Below are positions 22,867-33,885 of a stretch of 64,000 bases of DNA, one piece after another. Both the position numbers and the translations under genes were made by a program. The notes beneath the pieces were generated by a model that was not told the origin of the DNA, did no database searches, and worked only from the letters and a program-made list of their open reading frames with translations. The DNA lies in NCBI GenBank assembly GCA_037127255.1, contig JBANSL010000016.1:3288501-3352500 (forward strand). The letters are read 5' to 3'. Origin of the DNA: Persicaria tinctoria (Eukaryota; Streptophyta; Magnoliopsida; Caryophyllales; Polygonaceae). The first letter of the stretch is position 1, and each line of letters begins with the position of its first letter.

Positions 22867-23331
22867 CTCCCTCCGATTTTTAATATAAGGCATTGGGATT
22901 TTATGCACATAGTTTAAAAAGCTTAAAACTATATAAAATATTAATGTTTTTTATTTTATTTTTTTACATTATAATACTTATTAGTAATAAATATTATAAT
23001 ATAAAAAAATTAATATTTTATATAGTTTTAAGCTCCCTAAACTACGTGCATAAAATCCTAATGCCTTATACTCCCTCTGTTAATTAAAACATGTCGTTTA
23101 CTATTCAGACACGTTTTTTTAGAATGATAAAAACTATACTTAAATATTAAATATTTTTAAATTTTGTTTTTATAAATTCAAAATTAATAGTAATAAGTAT
23201 GAAATTGTTTAAAAATATTATTAAAAAAGTTAATATTTTATATAGTTTTTAACAACTAAAAAAGCCTGTGTAAATAGTAAAACGTCAAGTTTTAATTAAT
23301 TAACGGAGGGAGTATTAAAAATAGGAGGGAG
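22867..23331. mobile_element. Stowaway-type MITE (outer), interrupted by another Stowaway
   Basis: The left arm CTCCCTCCGATTTTTAATAT has its partner split: the right arm stops at GCCTTATA (23070) and resumes as TTAAAAATAGGAGGGAG (23315-23331), followed by TA. The sequence between is a second complete element. It is the same subfamily as the SNAP43 intron copy. Confidence 0.85.
23071..23312. mobile_element. Stowaway-type MITE (inner) inserted in the right inverted repeat of the outer one
   Basis: The ends are CTCCCTCTGTTAATTAAAAC and, reversed, CTCCCTCCGTTAATTAATTA. TA at 23069-23070 and 23313-23314 is the target duplication. Removing it restores the outer right arm. Confidence 0.88.
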
Positions 23332-23571
23332 TATTATATTTTCTTTCAAGTTAAATTTTGTTCTTTACTCTTCATTTTTCTCTCCATAGTCAGTGTCTCA
23401 GTGATATACTCCTTTCACACACTCATGACTGGATACTCGAGCTACTCCACTCATACTCAACACCCAAGCTACTCCACAACATCCAGATATTTAATTTGTA
23501 CTTTGAATCCTAAAAACACAAAAATAAATTCACAAGTGCTAATTAAGAATTCACTTGCACATATATTAACC

Positions 23572-25860
23572 ATGTTTTCAGACACCTGGATAGTCATCCT
23601 AAGCTTCCCCTGCATAGCATGGGTGGCTTGGATTTTCATCAGCAATCACAGGAGGGTCCTCCACCCGCCTCTACCGCCAGGCCCATTGGGCCTACCGGTG
23701 GTCGGAAGCCTGCCCTTCTTGGGCCCGGAGCTCCACTCCTACTTCGCCGACTTGTCGAGGACTTATGGCCCGTTAGTCACCCTCCGGCTAGGGAAGAAGA
23801 TTGGCATAGTGGTGGCTTCCCCTTCCACTGCCAAGGAAGTTCTCAAGGACTTTGATATCACCTTCGCCAACCGCATCATCACCGCCGCGGGCAGGGAGGC
23901 CACTTATGGCGGATTTGACATCGGTTGGTCGCCTTATGGCCCTCAATGGAGGATGTTACGAAAGGTACTTGTCAATTCAATTCATAATAGGGTTTCAGTT
24001 TAATCGGTTCTGTTCATTCATATTTGGGCCAATTTTGATTATCGGGTTATTTGAATGACCGGGCGGTTTTCGGGTGATGTGTGTTGAGGATATGATATGG
24101 GATACGTATATATAAGTGTGTGGCTACCCTTTCTAATGTCAATTGGTTTTAGGATAGAACCTCACAAAACTTATACGTTCGGGTTCTGTGTTTTACAAAC
24201 TTATTGAATCGATAAATCTTAGGTTTGTGTGCGGGAGATGCTGGGTCCTGCTACATTAGATGCAGTGTATAGCCTGCGAAGGCGCGAGATCCACCGGACG
24301 ATGCGGTACTTCGAGGAGCGGGCAGGAACGGAGGTGAACATAGGCGAACAGATGTTTCTGACGGTGATGAACGTGGTGACGAGCATGCTATGGGGAGGCA
24401 CCGTGAAGGCCGAGGAGAGGGCGAAGCTGGGACCGGACTTCCGCGGAGTGGTGGCGGAGGTGACGGAACTTATGGGGGCGCCCAACGTGTCGGATTTTTT
24501 TCCCTTCCTGGAAAGGTTCGATTTGCAGGGGATTGTGAAGAAGATGAAAGGATGTGTGAAGAAGCTGGATGATATCATTGAAGCGATGATCGATCGACGC
24601 CGGAAAATCGAGAGGATGGGTGCTTGTGAGGTTGAAGATGGCAAGGATTTCCTGCAAGTTCTGCTGGAGTTGAGGGAAACTAGTAAAGACTCCAAAACGC
24701 CCTTCACTATGATCCACCTTAAGGCCTTGGTCATGGTAAATTGCTTTTTTTTTTTCCCCTTCTTTATAAATGTAATGAATATATATATATATATTAGAGA
24801 CACAGAAATAACTATTGACAAGATGATATGAACAAATAATTACATGCAAAAAGCATCGATCTCCAAAACTCCACCTACATGTTCAACATAATCTTAAGGG
24901 GATCAACCTCCCAAATTGATTCACTAATCCTAAATTTTTTCTCAATAATCAATATCTGTCCATTTTCTATGAAATTTAATCTCTAACAATATAATTAGTC
25001 TATCGCACAAGTCTATTGAGGTTTCATTCTAAAATCAATCAATATATGTCCATTTTCTATGAAATTAAGACTTGTTATGTGAGACTCTTTTTGGTTCATT
25101 TACATCTTTCAACAATTTTATACAGTAAAAACTGGTAATGCATTTTTTTTTTTGGGGGAAAAATAGTTGTAGCCACCTTCATTGGAGTTGAGTATTTGGA
25201 GTTGTTGATGGTGGAGTTGCATTGTAGGACATAATCATAGGTGGGACGGAAACAACCTCCAATACACTCGAGTTTGCCATGGCCGAGATGATGAACAAGC
25301 CGGAGGTGATGAGAAGAGCCCAGCAAGAACTCGACACAGTACTCGGGGGGAGCAATGACCCAATGGAGGAGTCCCATATTCTCCAGTTGCCTTATTTGAA
25401 AGCCATTGTAAAGGAGACCCTGAGGCTGCACTCGGCTCTCCCGCTCCTTATCCCTCACTGCCCGAGTGAATCCTGCATCATAGGAGGCTACACCATCCCC
25501 AAGGGGTCGAGGATTTTCATCAATGTTTGGGCCATTCATAGGGACCCTTCGCTTTGGGAGGACCCTCTAGATTTCAAACCCGAGAGGTTTCTTGATGGGA
25601 GGCATGATTTCAATGGGAATGATTTTAGTTACTTTCCATTTGGTTCTGGGAGAAGGATCTGTGCAGGGATCGCGATGGCTGAACGAATGTTGTTGTATTC
25701 GCTAGGTTCTTTGCTACATTATTTCGATTGGAAGCTACCGGAAGGAGTGGAAAAGGTGGATCTTGTTGAGAAGTTCGGGATTACGTTGAAGAAGAGAACA
25801 CCCTTATTGTTGATCCCTTCACCAAGGTCATCTAATCTAAGAGGGCTCGACTCTTCTTAG
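23572..25860 (+). CDS. Cytochrome P450, CYP706 family (P450-4)
   Basis: Exons 23572-23964, 24223-24735 and 25228-25860 give 512 residues in one frame. The start MFSDTWIVILSFPCIAWVAW is the anchor, followed by LHPPLPPGP. Exon 2 begins VCVREMLGPATLDAVYSLRR. The I-helix is DIIIGGTETTSNTLEFAMAE, followed by KETLRLHS (ExxR kept, proline after H replaced by S), KPERFLDGR and FGSGRRICAG. In the substrate-recognition region after TFAN the usual RDVPAAGRE reads RIITAAGRE, so its pocket may differ from its neighbours. Exon 2 is six residues longer than in P450-2 and -3, with an insert around ERMGACEVEDGKD. Its 3' part is the parent of P450-5. Confidence 0.87.
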
Positions 25861-26218
25861 AGGGATACAGAAGCTCTGTTTGTTTGTTGAGTAGGAAGTG
25901 AAAGGGAAATGAATCAAATGTATATGATTATCTTTTTTTTTTTGTGAATCTAGATGAGAGGAGAAGAAATGGTTACATTATGCTAAAAATTAAGCAATTA
26001 GATAAGGAAAATGAAATAAATTTTGGATGGAATATGAAATAAGAAAGGTAATTATTAAAATATTAATCGATCTGTTGAGAACTTGTATATTTTTCCAAGT
26101 TATTTGTATATTATATGTACGTAATAGCGCAGTAAATAGTCTTAAGTACTTGTGGCTAGATATAAAGGGCGAAGCACTTGGGGGTTAGTTGAGTTGGATC
26201 AGATTGAATGGTCCTTAC
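25861..26218. other. P450-4 3' flank, duplicated downstream of P450-5
   Basis: Matches 29641-29936 plus 31031-31090 by eye. It contains the uninterrupted site GCAGTAAATAGTC that is split by a Harbinger-like element in the other copy. No gene. Confidence 0.65.
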
Positions 26219-26835
26219 TGTTGGGCTAGAAACCAATTTTCAGCCGCACCCGGAAGTGATTTCGGGTAACAAGAGAACCGACAACAATCGGCTAGCAAAC
26301 CAATGATCAACCGTTAATATCCAATCGAGAAATCAAACAACCAAGCAACCACAAACACAAATAAAAGCACAAATATCGATACAAGATTTACGTGGGAAAA
26401 ACCCTCTCTAACCAGAGGATAAAAAAACCCACCTTCCGCCCACCAGAGCAACCAATCCACTAATCAACAAACCAGTACAAGTGTTTAACAATCCAGTCTC
26501 AAACCGAGACAAACAAGCATGGAGATCTCAAAAACATAGCTAAACACTTGTAATCAGATTAGATTTTCAAGGAGGAGAAAATATCTATCAACAAACACCC
26601 ATTGTTGACTTGCCGAAAGAAAAAGACGGATCACCAGATCAAGAGACGAAACACCCGCTCGAATCTCCTGCCTTTCTTCTCCTTTCTCCCTCCTCTTTTC
26701 CTAGTTGGTCGGCATATCTCCCTTTGGAGCTCTCGTGCTCCTCAAGACAAAGGCAAAAATATTGCCTTCTGTCTTATCAAAGAAACCTAAGCTTCACTGT
26801 GGGCTGTACACTAAAAATGGGCTATAGGCCCAACA
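26219..26835. mobile_element. Solo LTR, probably of a Ty1-copia element
   Basis: The 617-bp segment starts TGTTGGGC and ends GGCCCAACA. It is flanked by the perfect 5-bp duplication CTTAC (26214-26218 and 26836-26840). The TG..CA ends and 5-bp duplication are those of an LTR retrotransposon. No internal region is present, so recombination between LTRs has removed it. The short open frame at 26610-26915 within it is incidental. Confidence 0.85.
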
Positions 26836-26840
26836 CTTAC

Positions 26841-27852
26841 ACAGTTACACTATTCATTTATAACTTAGCTTTTATGCTAAGAATATCTCAGACCCTTTTC
26901 TCAATTTCTTTATAAGTAAAATTTAATTTAAAAAAATTCAAATGATTTAACAAATTCACTCAATATAATTTCTCAAAAATTTCCATAAAATGAAAATGCT
27001 ACAAATAATTGTCTGTCGCAATCTATAGACAAATAATTGAAGATCACTTTCGACAGTCAACATATATCCAGATATTTTGCACTTGAACGTGTTCCCATCC
27101 TAAAACTATGTAAATTAATTTTAAAAATCAATAATTCATATAAAAAAAATTAGAGAAAATTCGGTGAAATATCACCTTTTGCTAATTTAACTAGGTAATT
27201 AACATCTCTCACATTTTTATTAGCCGTTCAAGCACCACTTTAATCCTTTTTAACCGCGTAACATCCTTCCTCGTAAGCCATACCCATCGTTCTTCTTCCT
27301 CATGTACCCACTTCCTTTTCATGGCTTCTCCCTCCCTCTCTCCAACCGGGACTAACCACGACGAACCAGCGCCGGAGGCTATGGAAGCAAACACTCCTCT
27401 CCCTCTCGACCTCACGTCCCTCGCCGATTGCCAACCCGAGGCTGAATCGCCGCTTCCTCGCCCAGATCTGAAAGAGTCACAACTCTCGGGATCTCGACCT
27501 CACACTCTCGCCTCAACGACGGCAGATCCGCATATGAAGCTCTCTCTCCCGGCCCATCCTTCTGCTTCGAAACCCTTCTAGAGAGGACTGCCTGCCGCCG
27601 TCGACATAGCATAGCCACCTGCGCATCCGCCCCATCCTCTTCCACCTCCTCCTTCCTTGTCTTCCTACTCCCCCATATGAACCTCTTTTACCTTGATTTA
27701 TGGTAAATCTCAATCCCTCTAATCTTTTTCCACATTGAATTTCATATTGATTGATGGTTTATCTGATTTATTTGAAGATTTGAATTTTTAGGGTTTGAGA
27801 GAAATTGATTAATTTGGGGGTTTGTGATTTGATTGGGCTCTTGGTTCTTACT
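26841..27852. other. Spacer with an unrecognised GC-rich segment (27205-27720)
   Basis: AT-rich sequence gives way at about 27205 to a CT-rich block with short open frames on both strands, none convincing. At 27853 it joins P450-5 exon 2 abruptly, without exon 1 or the first 131 nt of exon 2. The block resembles in composition the segment at 15960-16440, but I see no homology. Confidence 0.35.
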
Positions 27853-28491
27853 TGTTTCTTACGGTGATGAACGTGGTGACGAGCATGCTATGGGGAGGCA
27901 CCGTGAAGGCCGAGGAGAGGGAGAAGCTGGGATCGGACTTCCGTGGAGTGGTGGTAGAGGTGACGGAACTCCTGGGGGCGCCCAACGTGTCGGATTTTTT
28001 CCCATGCTGGAAAGGTTCGATTTGCAGGGGATTGTGAAGAAGATGAAAGGATGTGTGAAGAAGCTGGATGATATCATTGAAACAATGATCGATCGACGCA
28101 GGAAAAGCGAGAGGGATGGCAAGGATTTCCTGCAAGTCCTGCTGGAGTTGAAGGAAACTAGTAAAGACTCCAAAACGCCTTCACTATGATCCACCTTAAG
28201 GCCTTGGTCATGGTAAATTGCTTTATTTTTTTTAATCATGAATATATCAGACACAGAAATGACTATTTACAAGATGATGAATAAATAATTACATACAGAA
28301 AGCATCTCCAAAACTCCACCTACATGTTCAACATAATCTTAAGGGAATTTCAACCTCCAAAATTGATTCACTAATCCAAAATTTTTTCTCAATAATCAAT
28401 ATCTGTCCATTTTCTATGAAATTTAATCTCTAACAATATAATTAGTCTAGCGCATAAGTCGATTGATGTTCCATTCTAAAATCAATTGGCA

Positions 28492-28606
28492 ATAAAAGAA
28501 GTAGCGCGTCCATCTTCCAATTACGTAAATCCATAGTTCAAACCGGGGACGAGCCCAGACTTCCATAGGTCCTTGGTTTGACCTCTTTAACAGGAGAAGC
28601 TTGTTA
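28492..28606. repeat. Intron insertion relative to P450-4, origin unclear
   Basis: The segment starting GGCAATAAAAGAAGTAGCGC and including AGTTCAAACCGGGG is absent from the matching place in the P450-4 intron. The GTTCAAACC word is B-box-like, so it may be another tRNA-derived piece. I cannot define its ends. Confidence 0.4.
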
Positions 28607-28714
28607 TGTTCAACTGATGATTTGAGACTCTTTTTGGTTCATTTACGTCTCTCAACAATTTTATACACTGAAAACTGGTAATGTATTTTTTTTTGTGGGG
28701 AAAAATAGTTGTAG

Positions 28715-28931
28715 TAAACCGTTCCAGAATGGCTCACCGGAAAGGACTAGTGGGTAGTACCCATATGTCCCCGGTTCGAACCCCGGAATGACCGCTCTTT
28801 ATTTACCTATTCAAAGAAAAGTGGTTAATTTTTAACCATTCCGGAATGGCTCACCGGAAAGGACTTGTGGGCAGTACCCATAGGTCCCCGGTTCGAACCC
28901 CGGAATGGCCGCTCTTTATTTACCTATTCAA
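28715..28931 (+). mobile_element. tRNA-derived SINE present as a head-to-tail dimer
   Basis: Two units (about 28718-28837 and 28838-28930) share ATGGCTCACCGGAAAGGACT (A-box-like TGGCTCACCGG) and CCCCGGTTCGAACCCCGG (consensus B-box GGTTCGAACCC). The pair is flanked by the 16-bp direct repeat GGAAAAATAGTTGTAG (28699-28714 and 28932-28947). The P450-4 intron has the single uninterrupted copy of that word. This is an internal polymerase III promoter layout with target-primed integration. It is not a functional tRNA gene. Confidence 0.85.
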
Positions 28932-29936
28932 GGAAAAATAGTTGTAGCCACCTTCATTGGAGTTAAGTGTTTGGAGTTGTTAATGGTGGAGTTGCATTGC
29001 AGGACATAATCGTAGGTGGGACGGAAACAACCTCCAACACACTCGAGTTTGCCATGGCAGAGATGATGAAGAAGCCGGAGGTGATGAGAAGAGCCCAGCA
29101 AGAACTCGACACAGTACTCGAGGGGATCGGAGCAATGCCCCAATAGAGGAGTCCCATATTCTCCACTTGCCTTATTTGAAAGCCATTGTAAAGGAGACCT
29201 TGAGGCTGCACTCGACTCTCCCGCTCCTTATCCCTCACTGCCTGAGTGAATCCTGCATCATAGAAGGCTACACCATCCCCAAGGGCTCGAGGATTTTCGT
29301 CAATGTTTGGGCCATTCATAGGGACCCTTCGGTTTGGGAGGACCCTCTAGATTTAAAACCCGAGAGGTTTCTTGACGGGGGGCATGATTTCAATGGGAAT
29401 GATTTTAGTTACTTTCCATTTGGTTCTGGGAGAAGGATCTGTGCAGGGATCCCAGTGGCTGAACGAATGATGTTGTATTCGCTAGGGTCTTTGCTACATT
29501 GTTTCGATTGGAAGCTACCGGAAGGAGTGGAAAAGGCGGATCTTGTTGAGAAGTTCGAGGTTACGTTGAAGAAGAGAACACCCTTGTCGTTGATCCCTTC
29601 ACCAAGGCCATCTAATCTAAGAGGGCTCCGCTCTTCTTAGAGGGATACAAAAGCTCTGTTTATTTGTCTGTTGATTGAGTAGAAAGTGAAAAGGAAATGA
29701 AAGTTTTATATGAAAAATGTATATGATTATCTATTTTTTGTGAGTCTAGATGAGAGTAGAAGAAAATGGTTATGTTATGGTAAAATTATGCAATTAAATG
29801 TGGAATATGAAATAAGAAAGATAATGATTAAAATATTAATTGATCTGTTGAGAACTGGTATATTTCCCTAAATCATTTGTACATTATATGCTTGTATTAT
29901 ATGTATGTAATACTGTAAATTGTAATAGTGCAGTAA

Positions 29937-31030
29937 GAGCAAGCCCAACAACTTCTCTAAAATAGAGAAAAAGAGAGATTTTAAAGAAAAATGTCATTCT
30001 TCACCAAAAAAAAGAAAGAGAAAAATGTCATTTTTTCTCTCCAACAGCTTCTCTAAACTCATCTCTAAAATAGAGAAATGGATGGAGAGAGGGAAAAAAA
30101 TCTCTAAATTTGGAGGAAGAGAAATTGATCTCTATAATTTAATGTTCACTTGTCCTTATATAGAATTTAATGATACATCTCCACATTTTCACCCATAATA
30201 TAGAAAAATAATAATTTCATACTTAATTACTAGTAATAAAAATATAATTATTTTTAAAAAGTAATTAAAAAAATTGATATGATTTGATATAATATATAAA
30301 TTAATTATGTTAAATCAATATATGTAGAACAAAATATCATAATTCTATGTTAACTTTTATAAATAAAACAACACAACTAATTTCATCCAATTTAATTCTA
30401 TAAAATTCACATTAAAAAATTAGTCTATAAAATTTTCACTTCAAAAAATATTCACTTGAACTCATAACTCATATTGGAATGATTTTATTTTTATAAATTA
30501 TAAATTAAGCCTTATTATTTAATTAATTTAATTAATTAATCATATATGATCAATCACCAATCTAATTTATAATAAAATATATATTAAATAATTGAAAATA
30601 ATAAGATTAAGTTTGAATAATATTTTATCCAATTTTATGATAACTTTTATAATTTATAGTAGCAATCTTAATTTAATATTAATATCATTTAAAAAATAAA
30701 TATCAAATTTATCATTAGATTTTGTTTTATAAAACATATCACGTGAGAATATAATAATAATAAAATTAATATGTTGTGCAAGAGTATGGGTAACATATAA
30801 TAGTTCACCAACAAACGTGAGGCTAAATGTTAGAATTAAGTTTAAATTAAGTTTTTAGAAATGTAGAATTAAATATCTTTAATAAATGCATTTATTTATT
30901 ATAGTCTTTAATAAATGTAAAAATCTGTAAAATAGAGAAGCTGTTGGAGTTGGAGTGAATTTTTTTTAGAGATTTTGATATTTTAATCTCTATTTTAGAG
31001 ATTTTTTTACCAAAACTGTTGGGCTTGCTC
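29937..31030. mobile_element. PIF/Harbinger-like non-autonomous element with confirmed TAA duplication
   Basis: The ends are GAGCAAGCCCAACAACTTCT and, reversed, GAGCAAGCCCAACAGTTTTG. TAA flanks it at 29934-29936 and 31031-31033. The P450-4 flank gives the empty site GCAGTAAATAGTC (about 26130), so insertion and 3-bp duplication are directly visible. It is 1094 bp, AT-rich and has no transposase. A second, inverted copy is at 15159-16600. Confidence 0.85.
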
Positions 31031-31033
31031 TAA

Positions 31034-31657
31034 ATAGTCATTAAATAATTGTGGCTATATATAAAGCTCGGAGCTTTTGGGGGTTAAGCACCCCACGGCA
31101 GTTGTTACCCTCCTTAATAAAGAATTTAGTTCAACTGTTCGTAGGCATAGGTAACACACTGAGTCTCTGTAAAAAAAAATTAATTTATCGGTCTTGTTAT
31201 AATATAGATCAATTCCAGTTTGCGTTTACTTTCAATAATATGCAATGAGCACTTGGCTTCATCCGTCGTATTCAGCCTCATCCCATTTGATTTAGGCATG
31301 TTTGGCTTCATTTTTTTAGAGTGCGTTTGCCTGAGTTTGTACCATTTTATGTTGTTATATATTTGGTTTTTAGACGGTTCTTTCGTCTGCTGACTTAATC
31401 TACCTTCGAATTTTAGATATATCTGAACTCAAATTATTATCTAATAAGCAATGAGACCGCCAAATAAGCTAACGTGAGATTATTAGTGCGATTGGAGAAA
31501 GAGGAGCATGTACTGACAAATGACAATTTGAAAAGTAAATGTTGATCAACTGATGGTTTTAATTTTTCTTGAATGTGATGTACAGCTTTTGGCCTCTACT
31601 CTTATGGACACAAAAGTCAAAACATATACCCTCGGTCTTAATGAGGATTTTTTTTGT
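31034..31657. repeat. Segmental duplication, copy A (partner at 39440-41070)
   Basis: From about 31090 (CACGGCAGTTGTTACCCTCC) to 31640 the sequence matches the 39.48-41.05 kb region closely. Shared words include AATTTATCGGTCTTGTTATA and CAATTCCAGTTTGCGTTTAC. This copy lacks the two insertions found in the partner. No gene. Confidence 0.75.
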
Positions 31658-31672
31658 CTCAATGATGATTTT

Positions 31673-32462
31673 TTTTTTATACAAGGCAATAATTTAAAAG
31701 TGGTCAACCGCGGTTAAATCACTGATCAAAAGCGTCTTTTCAAACGATGTTATTAATCTCAGCAGGGCATCGCACCCCAGCGAACGTCGAAATCAGTCCA
31801 AGATCTGTCAACCTATCCGCCGCCTGATTACCTTCATGGAAGGAATGAGAGAAAGTGATCTCCTCGAACGCCTTGCATAAGCCATGCGCGTCAGAGATCA
31901 ACATCTAAACAACCCACGGGCACGATCGGGACCCTTTGAGGGCGTTGATAACAACCAAACAATCGCCCTCCACCTCAAGGCGAGAAACCCCTACCACCTT
32001 CACGGCTTCCAGAAGCTCATCATGAAGGCCAAAACTCTCAGCTTGGATTACGGAAACCATGCCATGACTCCGTGCACCAAAGGACACCACGCTCCCGAGG
32101 CGATCACGGACGAGGAAGCCCGACGCAGCATCTCCAGAGGCTACCTTGGCCCCGTCAAAATTAAGTTTAAGGAACCCATCCTTAGGTTTTCTCATCTTAC
32201 TTTTTCTGGTGTCTGGGTTTGTTTTGGTGGTACTTTGGTCGTATTGTAATGTTGTCTTCTTCTGTTTCCTCAACTTGTGCCTTCTTCCAGTTTATCTTAT
32301 ATTGTTTTGTATGCTTTAACCATTCTTCCATATTCCTTATATAATAATTTTCAAAGAGAATTTTGTTCCTCATGGACCAAACACCCCAAAGGGAAAAGGC
32401 TAGTGTCGATTTCTGATCAACTGAGAGTTTTGAAAAGATTTCTGCGATAATATCCTTTTATG
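31673..32462 (-). mobile_element. 5'-truncated L1-type LINE fragment (RNase H-like domain), minus strand
   Basis: The minus-strand frame 32273-31905 encodes FLKLNFDGAKVASGDAASGF and VEGDCLVVINALKG, the RVT_3-type RNase H-like end of plant LINE ORF2. The poly-T start at 31671 is the 3' tail. Direct repeats CTCAATGATGATTTT (31658-31672) and CTCAATGAGGATTTT (32463-32477) differ at one base. It is 790 bp and inactive. Confidence 0.82.
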
Positions 32463-32490
32463 CTCAATGAGGATTTTCTACACCTCCCCC

Positions 32491-32796
32491 CTACTCCCCT
32501 CCCTACAATACTAAATTATTTTAACATTTATTTAATTTAAAAAAAAAAATATTCCTAACATCTATTTTTATATATTTATGAAATTTTATTTTGAAAAACC
32601 ACGTTTTAAAGTTTTTAATAATTATATTTTATAAAATATTTCCTTTTTAATTTTAAAAAATTTTAAAAAATGATTTTTCAAAATAAAATTTTATAAACAT
32701 ATAAAAATAAATGTTAAAAATATTTATATAATTTTTTTGAAAAAATTAAGTTTAAATAAATGTTAAAATAAATTAATGTTGTACAGAGTGGAGTAG
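32491..32796. mobile_element. Fold-back MITE with about 100-bp inverted repeats
   Basis: The left end CTACTCCCCTCCCTACAATA and the reversed right end CTACTCCACTCTGTACAACA lead into ATTTATTTTAACATTTATTT arms that continue for about 100 bp with few mismatches. The middle is AT-rich. Superfamily not determined. Confidence 0.65.
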
Positions 32797-33120
32797 AAGA
32801 TCTCCCCTCCCCGTGTCCCAATTTGGATCCCATGTAACACCTAGTGTTACAGAGGATCTACACTGCCTTTGTCCTATTTGGTTCCGAATCTTCTGTTCCC
32901 GATGTTGTCCCCTTACACGGTCCCTCTCACAAAAAAAAATATATTTTTTATTCTTTTAATCTATTTTTTTAATTTGAATTTGTTTTTTATTTTTCTTTTT
33001 ATTTGAAGTTTGTGAGGGGAGGGGGTTGGAGGATAGGAGGGGGATAAACTAAGGGACATAGGATTTGGATCGGAGGCTCAGAGCCGTCCTATTCAGCCAT
33101 GTGTGCCCATTTTCTGATGG
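32797..33120. other. Spacer
   Basis: GC-rich patches (CTCCCCTCCCCGTGTCCC, GAGGGGAGGGGGTTGG) around a T-rich tract. No feature recognised. Confidence 0.25.
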
Positions 33121-33268
33121 GACAGGACACACCCGTCGTTGCCACCAAGTCCGATGGGACTTCCGATAGTTAGAATGCTGCCATTCTTGGACCCGCAACT
33201 CCACGCCTACTTCGCTAAGTTGGCCAAGACTTACGGGCCACTGATGAGCCTCCGGCTAGGGATGAAGC
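33121..33268 (+). pseudogene. CYP706 exon 1 fragment, related to P450-6 and -7
   Basis: Nearly identical to P450-7 codons for the segment MGLPIV...MLPFLDPQLHAYFAKLAKTY and GPLMSLRLGMK. It lacks the membrane anchor, and the hinge is damaged (CCACCAAGTCC in place of CCTCCAGGTCC). At 33268 it runs into unrelated sequence. No exon 2 or 3 follows within 19 kb. Confidence 0.85.
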
Positions 33269-33885
33269 TAACAAATTTATGTATCCATAATCCTTTCTCC
33301 TTGAGCAAACAGCTGGATCAGGGGAAGCCCAGAAATCAGCATAATAAACCAAATTTAACATATAGCCCAGAAATCAGCCATTATTTCTTTATACAGCAAA
33401 CAATCAGAATTCAGAAGACTGCACATCAAAACACAACAGGAGGAAAAAAAATAGTAACAAGAGGCGGAAAAAATGTTATTGAAATTTCCGCTCTTTTGCA
33501 TTTTTCAAGTATGATGATTACAAACCAAACACTAGAAATGTTTACAAATCCTTACTAATAGGTTTGAAAGTGCCCATACTGTCAGCATCCTGTGATGAAG
33601 ATATGTAGAACATATAAATGAATGTACACACATATTAACCTTTTGAGAGTGAGATATTCAAATGCACTGCTATTTTCATTATCTTTTCCTTGACTGAACT
33701 GGTAAAATCCAGGATTTGAAAAACAAAGTATGTTACCATAGGCCAGGAAGGGATCAATCTGCCAGGGAATCATAAGAATAATGTAAATTACTAATCATAT
33801 CAGATAATTGGACAACAATACAACAACGTAGCGGCCCATTAGCAATTTAGCACCATTAGAATTTAGAAAGACAGTGAGTAGGTTA
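33269..33885. other. Spacer between the P450 fragment and the copia element
   Basis: No similarity to the P450 genes and no coding segment recognised. The right end carries the GGTTA target site at 33881-33885. Confidence 0.3.

Larger units (their letters stand above)
27853..29640 (+). pseudogene. Truncated CYP706 P450 pseudogene (P450-5), copy of P450-4
   Basis: Exon 1 and the first 131 nt of exon 2 are missing. Exon 2 remnant 27853-28212 and exon 3 29003-29640 are very similar to P450-4, including intron text and 3' flank. Damage includes a one-base loss near 28000 (VSDFFP then shifts), a one-base loss in CCAAAACGCCTTCAC near 28175, a four-base gain near 29124, and an in-frame TAG at 29144-29146. 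Exon 3 downstream still reads KETLRLHS, LKPERFLDGG and FGSGRRICAG in one open frame of 157 codons, but there is no anchor or start. It cannot encode a P450. Its intron has gained a SINE dimer and another insert. Confidence 0.9.

Noticed and set aside
28738..28790. A possible tRNA gene with GGTTCGAACCCC
   Set aside because: The A- and B-boxes are present twice, but no cloverleaf or anticodon arm can be drawn and the unit lies inside a LINE-type target duplication. It is a tRNA-derived SINE.
31905..32273. Minus-strand RNase H-like frame as a host RNase H gene
   Set aside because: It lies within a poly-A-tailed segment with a 15-bp target duplication, so it is a LINE fragment.
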